Below, one piece after another: positions 5,286 through 9,510 of a stretch of 9,510 nucleotides of DNA. Within the stretch, counting starts at the first letter, position 1. Each line of letters opens with the position of its first letter. A model generated the notes under the pieces. It saw only the letters and a list, made by a program, of their open reading frames with translations. It ran no database searches and was not told where the DNA came from. Origin of the DNA: Candidatus Bathyarchaeota archaeon B26-1 (lineage in GTDB: Archaea > Thermoproteota > Bathyarchaeia > Bathyarchaeales > B26-1); assembly GCA_001593925.1 (NCBI GenBank), contig LUCD01000044.1:1-9510 (forward strand), in the 5' to 3' direction. The translations under genes were made by a program, and so were the position numbers.

Positions 5286-6266
5286 ATGGACATCCGGAGG
5301 ACCCAAGTGACTCGAGGAGGAACATTCTTTATAACTCTTCCTAAGGACTGGGCGTTACGAAACGGGCTTACTCAAGGCTCTTTGATAGCTACTTTGGAGA
5401 CTGCTGATGGGCGTCTAATCCTAGACCCGAAATATGATGTGGAGAGGGCTCCAGCAGTCGCCACCATAGAACCCGGCCCGTACATCGACAGGGAGATTAT
5501 AGGTAAGTATCTCCTAGGTTACGATATAATCCGGATTGAGACTAGAGAGAGGATCAGTTTGGAGTATAGAGACCGGATCAAAAGGGCGTCGAGCAGGCTC
5601 ATCGGTCTAGAGATAATCGAGGAGGACTACTCTAAGATCGTTATGCAGTGTCTTCTGGAGCCTTCAGCCCTGCCTCCGGAGAAGATTCTCAGGCGTGAAC
5701 ACTCTATAACCTCAAGTATGCATAGGGACGCGGTTACTGCGATCGTTGAGGGCGACGTTCAGATGGCTAAGGGTGTAATCGCTAGAGACAACGAGGTCGA
5801 CCGCCTTTACTTCCTCTTAGTGAGAATCTTGAGGACCATAATCCAGAATCCGAGTTTGAGTGAAAGGTTAGAGGTTCACCCTATAGACTGCCTCGACTAC
5901 CGCCTAGTAGCGAGCCTAGTGGAATCTGTTGGCGACCAGTCGGCGCAGATAGCCAACGAAGCCGTTCAGATGAAAGATTTGAAGCTGGAAGGAGAGGTTC
6001 CGGAGAGTCTCCTAAACCTTCACAGGGTTATACACGAAGCCTACGAGGACGCAGTGAACGCTTTCCTGTCGAAGAGCATATCCTTGGCAAACTCCGTTAG
6101 AGACCGGCAGGAGGAGATCGAGGTTTCATACAATAAAATTGAGTCCTTGGCTAAGGCTCAGCCAGCCGAAGCCTCCAGACTGCTCCTATCGGTTACTTCC
6201 CTAATAAGACGTATATATGATCATAGCGTTGACATCTCCGACTTAACCATGCCAAGAATACGGTAA
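5286..6266 (+). CDS. AbrB/PhoU-domain phosphate-uptake-regulator-like protein
   Basis: The protein has 326 residues from the ATG at 5286. Residues 1-45 are a SpoVT/AbrB-type DNA-binding domain (MDIRRTQVTRGGTFFITLPK, then DWALRNGLTQGS). This fusion to PhoU domains is common in Archaea. The rest carries two PhoU-like helical repeats with acidic metal-binding patterns: RDNEVDRLYF and ESVGDQSAQIANEA in the first, and RDRQEEIEV and IYDHSVDISDL in the second. PhoU proteins bind metal clusters and link phosphate transport to regulation; with an AbrB domain the protein probably acts directly on DNA. No phosphate transporter gene lies nearby, so its target is unknown. GTG 5271 and ATG 5277 are also in frame, but GGAGATGA (5273-5280) sits five bases before ATG 5286 and family members begin at this residue. 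If the mRNA is leaderless, an earlier start could be used. Confidence 0.9.
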   Translation: MDIRRTQVTRGGTFFITLPKDWALRNGLTQGSLIATLETADGRLILDPKYDVERAPAVATIEPGPYIDREIIGKYLLGYDIIRIETRERISLEYRDRIKRASSRLIGLEIIEEDYSKIVMQCLLEPSALPPEKILRREHSITSSMHRDAVTAIVEGDVQMAKGVIARDNEVDRLYFLLVRILRTIIQNPSLSERLEVHPIDCLDYRLVASLVESVGDQSAQIANEAVQMKDLKLEGEVPESLLNLHRVIHEAYEDAVNAFLSKSISLANSVRDRQEEIEVSYNKIESLAKAQPAEASRLLLSVTSLIRRIYDHSVDISDLTMPRIR

Positions 6267-6337
6267 AACGCCCAATATTGAAAGAAGCGTTGGAGAGGTG
6301 GTGGGCCCGGCCGGACTCGGACCGGCGACCTCCGCCG

Positions 6338-6374
6338 TTCTCAACGTTAAGGGTTTCCTGCTGGACGAGTCGTC
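6338..6374 (-). other. tRNA-Val intron 2, canonical position 37/38, 37 nt
   Basis: A complete bulge-helix-bulge motif is visible. The anticodon stem CCGCC/GGCGG is the outer helix; CTCA (6380-6377) pairs with TGAG (6343-6340) as the four-base central helix; the bulges are CAG (6376-6374) and AAC (6339-6337); ACG/CGT is the inner helix. Cutting between the second and third base of each bulge removes 37 nt and joins A37 to C38. This is the usual archaeal intron site. Confidence 0.9.
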
Positions 6375-6386
6375 TGTGAGGGCGGC

Positions 6387-6404
6387 TTTAGGCTTGTTGT
6401 AAGA
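6387..6404 (-). other. tRNA-Val intron 1, non-canonical position 25/26, 18 nt
   Basis: TAGG (6410-6407) pairs with CCTA (6392-6389) as a four-base central helix. The bulges are ACT (6406-6404) and AAG (6388-6386). The inner helix is CTT/AAG around the loop ACAAC, and the outer helix is TGG with CCG. Cutting in the standard way removes 18 nt and joins C25 to G26, which restores a normal D-arm to anticodon-arm junction. Confidence 0.82.
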
Positions 6405-6454
6405 GTCCTACCAGACTAGACCACGGGCCCAAAGATACTAACTCCTCACCACCC

Positions 6455-6465
6455 TTAAAAATATT
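6455..6465 (-). promoter_or_regulatory. TATA box of the tRNA gene
   Basis: The minus strand reads AATATTTTTAA, centred about 30 bases before the mature 5' end at 6430. This is the normal archaeal spacing for a tRNA promoter with a very short leader. Confidence 0.5.
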
Positions 6466-6497
6466 GTTTAGTACACTTACGCCTTCCTTCTAGACAA

Positions 6498-6510
6498 CTT
6501 TAAATAATTT
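6498..6510 (+). promoter_or_regulatory. TATA box of the oxidoreductase operon
   Basis: CTTTAAATAATTT would start transcription near 6530 and give a leader of about 30 nt. The leader contains GAGGAGG (6544-6550), a strong ribosome site eight bases before the TTG start at 6559. Confidence 0.5.
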
Positions 6511-6558
6511 GCCAGCTTAGATTTATTTCTACAGTCTTCCTTTGAGGAGGAACGAGAG

Positions 6559-8439
6559 TTGTTCGGGTACGCTGGAAGGATCCTCCGTATCGATCTGTCG
6601 AGCGGTGCGGTGAAGACTGAACCCTTAAGGGAAGAGGTTGCCAAGAAGTATATCGGCGGAATCGGCCTTGGGATACGGCTTCTTCTAGACAACTCTGAGG
6701 CTGGCGTAGACCCTCTCAGCCCCGAAAACCCGCTGATCCTTACGACCGGCCCCTTCAGCGGAACCATTGCGCCGACGGGTGGAAACGGCCACGCTTTCGT
6801 GTCGAAGTCTCCGTTAACAGGCGGGGTTGGTGAGGCGAAGTCTCACGGCTTCTTTGGGTCTGAGATGAAGAGAGCCGGATACGACGCAATAATCTTCGAG
6901 AATAAAGCTGAGAAACCCATATACATCTGGATTGACGACGACAACGTTCAGTTTATGGACGCTAAACACTTATGGGGGAAGTCCCCCCAAGAGACTGAAA
7001 CCCTAATAAAAGAGGAGCTCGGCGACTACTACATAAGGGTAGCAGCTATCGGCTTGGCTGGAGAGAAGCTCTCCAGAATCGCGTGCATCATAAACGATCG
7101 GACGCGGGCCGCCGGCCGGACTGGTATGGGCACGGTGATGGGTTCCAAGAACTTGAAGGCGATCGCCATCCGGGGAACGAAGGATGTGAAGGTGGCTCAT
7201 CCGGAGGAGTTCCTTGAGTTCGTGAAGATGCTCCATGAGCGGATGAAGGGTCCCGCGACGACCAAGTATAGGACGCTTGGGACCCCGCTTAACGTTCTCG
7301 TTCATAACGCGCTTGGAGCTCTCCCAACTAGGAACTTCACTAACGCCACCTTTGAGGGCGCTGAGAAGGTTAGCGGAGAATACCTCAACGAGCGCTTCGT
7401 CGTTAGGATAGTTGGTTGTTCATCCTGCGCTATGCGTTGTGAACACATCGCGGTTGTCCCGGAGGGCCCCTATAAAGGGACGACGGTCAGGGTTGAGTAT
7501 GAACCTCTCTGGGCGTTTGGGCCTAACTGCGGAGTCGACCGTATGGACGCGATTCTAAAGGCCATGGAGCTCTGCAACTATTACGGGTTAGACTCCCTCT
7601 CAGCCGGGAACATAGTCGGCTTCGCCATGGACTGCTACGAGCATGGAATCCTAACTGAGAAGGATACAGGCGGCTTAAAACTCAACTTCGGGAACGCGGA
7701 GGCCATGGTTAAACTTGTCCACATGATGGCGCGGCGTGAGGGTTTGGGTGATGTTTTGGCTGAGGGTGTTAGGCGTGCGGCTGAGAAGATCGGTAGGGGA
7801 GCCGAGAAATTTGCGAACCACATTAAAGGTTTAGAGATGACCGGATACGACATTCGAGGTTTGAAGACGGCCGCGGTCGGCTACGCGGTCTCCTTCAGAG
7901 GCGCCGACCACAACAGGCATGGAGCCTACGGCCTCGACCTAAAAGGCACGGTTGACCGCTTCAAGTTCGAGAAGGGAAGATCAAAGCTCGTTATAGAGAT
8001 AGAGGACCTCTACACGATCATCGACTCTCTAATAATATGTAAGTTCTCTCGAGGAACCTACTACGAGGGATTCGAGGACCTTGCTAAATATTACACACTC
8101 GTAACTGGGATTTCGATGACCGCGGAGGAGCTGAGGCTTGCCGGGGAGAGGATAAACAACCTTGGCAGACTCTTCAATATAAGGGAGGGCTTCACCAGGA
8201 AAGACGATCATCTCCCACCGAAGGTTATGAGCACGCCGATACCGGACGACACCGTGTCCAAGGGCAGCTACATCACCCAAGAAGAACTCGACTTCATGCT
8301 TGACGATTACTACGCCGCTCGCGGATGGACGAGGGAGGGAATCCCAACCCTGGAGAAGCTGCGTGAGCTAGGCTTAGAGGACCTAGCTTACATAGTGGAA
8401 GGTAAACTTAAGGAATCCTCTGGAAAGGAGGTGAACTAG
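6559..8439 (+). CDS. aor: Tungsten-type aldehyde:ferredoxin oxidoreductase
   Basis: This 626-residue enzyme belongs to the AOR family, which oxidises aldehydes (or related substrates) to acids with ferredoxin as acceptor, using a tungsto-bispterin and one [4Fe-4S] cluster. The N-terminal domain opens with the family hallmark FGYAGRILRIDLSSG and contains TTGPFSGT and the GRTGMGTVMGSKNLKAIAIR stretch (186-205). Cluster cysteines are C287, C290, C294 (CSSCAMRC) and C494 (DSLIICKF), with nearly the same numbering as in Pyrococcus AOR. DSLSAG (345-350) and DSLIIC (489-494) stand where the pterin-binding DxxGL-type motifs lie. The length is normal for the family. The TTG start has an excellent GAGGAGG site and matches the family N-terminus. 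The ferredoxin gene follows after two bases. Substrate specificity (AOR, formaldehyde or glyceraldehyde-3-phosphate type) cannot be read from the sequence. Confidence 0.93.
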   Translation: MFGYAGRILRIDLSSGAVKTEPLREEVAKKYIGGIGLGIRLLLDNSEAGVDPLSPENPLILTTGPFSGTIAPTGGNGHAFVSKSPLTGGVGEAKSHGFFGSEMKRAGYDAIIFENKAEKPIYIWIDDDNVQFMDAKHLWGKSPQETETLIKEELGDYYIRVAAIGLAGEKLSRIACIINDRTRAAGRTGMGTVMGSKNLKAIAIRGTKDVKVAHPEEFLEFVKMLHERMKGPATTKYRTLGTPLNVLVHNALGALPTRNFTNATFEGAEKVSGEYLNERFVVRIVGCSSCAMRCEHIAVVPEGPYKGTTVRVEYEPLWAFGPNCGVDRMDAILKAMELCNYYGLDSLSAGNIVGFAMDCYEHGILTEKDTGGLKLNFGNAEAMVKLVHMMARREGLGDVLAEGVRRAAEKIGRGAEKFANHIKGLEMTGYDIRGLKTAAVGYAVSFRGADHNRHGAYGLDLKGTVDRFKFEKGRSKLVIEIEDLYTIIDSLIICKFSRGTYYEGFEDLAKYYTLVTGISMTAEELRLAGERINNLGRLFNIREGFTRKDDHLPPKVMSTPIPDDTVSKGSYITQEELDFMLDDYYAARGWTREGIPTLEKLRELGLEDLAYIVEGKLKESSGKEVN

Positions 8440-8441
8440 GA

Positions 8442-8936
8442 ATGGCTACTATACATGCTAGGAAGTTCATCACGGCTGACCCTGAGAAGTGCGTGGGGTG
8501 CGGAGTCTGCGAGTATATCTGTGCCTTCGAGAAGGAGAAAGCCTTCAACCCGCTCAAGTCCAGGATAAGGGTTGTCCGTTTAGACTCCGTGATAAACTTG
8601 GCTGTGGCCTGCCGGCTGTGCGAGGACGCTCCGTGCGTGGCGGCGTGTCCAAGAGACGCTCTGACGCAGTCTGAAGAGACCGGGATAATCTTGGTTGACG
8701 AGGATAAATGTAACGGATGCGGGTGGTGCATCGAAGCCTGCGATTACGGGGCCATAACGTTACATCCAGACAGTAAAACGGTAATCATCTGCGACCTCTG
8801 CGATGGAGAACCGAAATGCGTTGAGTGGTGCCCCGAAGAAGCCCTAGACTTCGTGAGTAAAGACATCCTAGCGCAGAAGGCTCGAATAACCGTTGTGAAG
8901 AAACTCTTCCAAGAAGCCATAAAATCTTTAAGCTAA
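8442..8936 (+). CDS. Polyferredoxin-like electron carrier with four [4Fe-4S] clusters
   Basis: This 164-residue iron-sulfur protein of the HycB/DmsB/CooF type carries four cysteine quartets: C17-C20-C23-C27, C57-C60-C65-C69, C90-C93-C96-C100 and C117-C120-C126-C130. The second and fourth have the wider CX2CX4-5CX3C spacing typical of that fold. All 16 cysteines are present, so four [4Fe-4S] clusters are expected. There is no signal peptide, hence a cytoplasmic location. Its perfect ribosome site GGAGGTGA (8427-8434) is inside the end of the oxidoreductase gene, seven bases before the ATG, which indicates translational coupling. It most likely takes electrons from the upstream oxidoreductase, as the small subunit of AorAB-like enzymes does, and passes them to ferredoxin or another partner. 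No flavin subunit follows in the window. Confidence 0.92.
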   Translation: MATIHARKFITADPEKCVGCGVCEYICAFEKEKAFNPLKSRIRVVRLDSVINLAVACRLCEDAPCVAACPRDALTQSEETGIILVDEDKCNGCGWCIEACDYGAITLHPDSKTVIICDLCDGEPKCVEWCPEEALDFVSKDILAQKARITVVKKLFQEAIKSLS

Positions 8937-8944
8937 CCCTCCCG

Positions 8945-8971
8945 AAGGGAAGTCTTAGCCTTCCCTTTTTT
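8945..8971 (+). terminator. Hairpin plus T-tract terminator of the oxidoreductase operon
   Basis: AAGGGAAG (8945-8952) pairs exactly with CTTCCCTT (8960-8967) around a seven-base loop, and the stem runs into a T-tract ending at 8971. This has the form of a bacterial intrinsic terminator, only a few bases after the ferredoxin stop. On the opposite strand no T-tract follows the stem in the direction of transcription, so it serves the plus strand. Confidence 0.65.
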
Positions 8972-8980
8972 ATCAATCTT

Positions 8981-9271
8981 TTAAGGTAGATCGATTTTTA
9001 TTATTCGTCTTCGCTCTAAACGCTTCAGAGCGTCAAAGAACTCGCTCTTAGCCTTCCCTTTAAGCTTAAAATGTTCTAACATTTCGTTTACCGTCGTCTG
9101 AGGTATGCCGTGCACGCGAAGATGGTTTCGGAGATGATCAATTATCAGCCGCTCCACGCGGCCGCATTTCCACGTGGTATTTCTGATAAGAACAGCTATT
9201 GCCTTCAACATTCTCTGCGTCTCCTCACTACAACGCCTCGCCAATACCCATCCCCGAAAGATTTTTACCAT
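8981..9271 (-). CDS. Small helical protein, possibly winged helix, function unknown
   Basis: This 96-residue basic protein belongs to no family I recognise. Residues 1-36 (MVKIFRGWVLARRCSEETQR, then a hydrophobic helix LKAIAVLIRN) precede a region whose pattern suits a winged helix: GRVERLIIDHLRNHLRVH, PQTTVNEMLEHFKLKG, AKSEFFDALKRLERRR, then the strand IIKIDLP. Two cysteines (14 and 36) stand alone and do not form an obvious metal site. The ATG at 9271 lies about 25 bases after an AT-rich TATA region, so the mRNA is probably leaderless. It converges on the oxidoreductase operon with a 44-bp gap. A DNA-binding role is inference from fold pattern and charge. Confidence 0.7.
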   Translation of the reverse strand: MVKIFRGWVLARRCSEETQRMLKAIAVLIRNTTWKCGRVERLIIDHLRNHLRVHGIPQTTVNEMLEHFKLKGKAKSEFFDALKRLERRRIIKIDLP

Positions 9272-9285
9272 TTTATCTTTTAAAA

Positions 9286-9298
9286 CTTAAATATAAAT
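9286..9298 (-). promoter_or_regulatory. TATA region of the 96-residue gene
   Basis: The minus strand reads ATTTATATTTAAG inside a long AT run (9272-9310), about 20-25 bases before the ATG at 9271. This spacing predicts a transcript starting at or very near the start codon. Confidence 0.45.
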
Positions 9299-9333
9299 AT
9301 ATTTTTATAGCTTTCTTCTGAAAATAGTTGTTG

Positions 9334-9400
9334 TTTAGACGATTTTCGTAATTTCTACATCGATTTTTCACGAAAACGGTTTGTATTTAAATGATTTTCG
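9334..9400. repeat. Spaced GATTTTCG boxes upstream of the 96-residue gene
   Basis: TTTAGACGATTTTCG (9334-9348) and TTTAAATGATTTTCG (9386-9400) agree at 13 of 15 positions. A weaker copy, GATTTTTCA (9362-9370), lies between. Box starts at 9341, 9362 and 9393 are 21 and 31 bp apart, two and three helical turns, so bound proteins would sit on one face of the DNA. This is a likely regulator-binding array for the minus-strand gene. Confidence 0.4.
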
Positions 9401-9422
9401 CACCTCACATGTTTAGGGTGCG
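9399..9422. repeat. Inverted repeat CGCACC/GGTGCG
   Basis: CGCACC (9399-9404) and GGTGCG (9417-9422) are exact complements around twelve bases. The repeat overlaps the last GATTTTCG box by two bases. From here to the window end (9423-9510) I see no supportable gene; the last stretch may belong to a neighbour beyond the edge. Confidence 0.3.
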
Positions 9423-9510
9423 GTACACACAGCCATCTTAAAGAGGATCAACCAGAGATTTCTCAACGTCTATTAAATGGAACGAGATCACAGCAAGGAC
9501 TAAATACTCC

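Larger units (their letters stand above)
6299..6430 (-). tRNA. tRNA-Val(CAC) with two introns
   Basis: On the minus strand, the acceptor stem is GGGCCCG (6430-6424) with CGGGCCC (6309-6303), discriminator A at 6302, and an encoded CCA (6301-6299). The D stem is GTCT/GGAC, the anticodon stem CCGCC (6385-6381) with GGCGG (6336-6332), the variable loop AGGTC and the T stem GCCGG/CCGGC. After removing two introns (6404-6387 and 6374-6338) the RNA has 74 nt plus CCA, the anticodon loop reads CTCACAC with anticodon CAC at 34-36, and base 26 is G as in other valine tRNAs. G15 and C48 can form the Levitt pair. The T loop reads TCCGAGT, so base 55 is C, not the near-universal U. It lies alone between two plus-strand genes. 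Confidence 0.93.

Noticed and set aside
6487..6694. Exact 13-mer CTTCTAGACAACT at 6487-6499 and 6682-6694
   Set aside because: About one such pair is expected by chance in 9.5 kb, and the second copy is ordinary coding sequence of the oxidoreductase.
9438..9510. Open minus-strand frame entering from the right edge and ending in TAA at 9438 (EYLVLAVISFHLIDVEKS and six more residues)
   Set aside because: About 24 codons with no recognisable motif; a chance open frame cannot be excluded.
1..9510. CRISPR array, insertion sequence or integrase-type element
   Set aside because: No regular repeat-spacer pattern, no transposase or integrase frame, and no terminal inverted repeats with target duplication were seen; the tRNA gene has no second 3'-end copy in the window.

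Overview
The window is archaeal and carries a probable chromosomal replication origin. Evidence for Archaea: an Orc1/Cdc6 initiator, the small subunit (DP1) of the archaea-specific DNA polymerase D, a tRNA gene interrupted by bulge-helix-bulge introns, a tungsten-type aldehyde:ferredoxin oxidoreductase, and TATA-box promoters with several apparently leaderless starts. PolD argues against a true crenarchaeon. A Bathyarchaeia-, Aigarchaeota- or Korarchaeota-like lineage or a euryarchaeon would fit, but the sequence alone does not settle it.

Left part (1-3527), the origin neighbourhood. A short coding tail (1-66) is followed by a perfect AT-rich palindrome. A gene for a membrane-anchored, coiled-coil, winged-helix protein (267-1010, +) converges on a gene for a 136-residue winged-helix protein (1055-1465, -). 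An AT-rich intergenic stretch of about 0.8 kb (1466-2279) separates the latter from orc1/cdc6 (2280-3527, +). This stretch holds three origin recognition boxes: a near-canonical one at 1691-1710 (+), an inverted one at 1963-1982 (-) and one just upstream of orc1 at 2157-2176 (+). It also holds an extremely AT-rich candidate unwinding element (2028-2079) and a cluster of TCACA/TGTGA motifs. The same motif recurs in the promoter regions of both winged-helix genes, which suggests a shared DNA-binding regulator.

Middle part (3528-6302). The PolD small subunit gene (polB/DP1, -) ends 14 bp from the end of orc1, and a perfect hairpin spans the gap. It diverges from an AbrB-PhoU phosphate-regulator-like gene (5286-6266, +). 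A tRNA-Val(CAC) gene (minus strand, 6430-6299) carries two introns: an 18-nt one at position 25/26 and a 37-nt one at the canonical position 37/38. Both have recognisable bulge-helix-bulge motifs.

Right part (6303-9510). An aldehyde:ferredoxin oxidoreductase and a ferredoxin with four [4Fe-4S] clusters form a tight two-gene operon closed by a hairpin plus T-tract. A convergent 96-residue helical, possibly winged-helix gene of unknown function follows. Its AT-rich upstream region carries helically spaced GATTTTCG boxes. The replication genes (initiator, polymerase subunit, two winged-helix candidates) cluster around the origin; the oxidoreductase operon is a separate metabolic unit.
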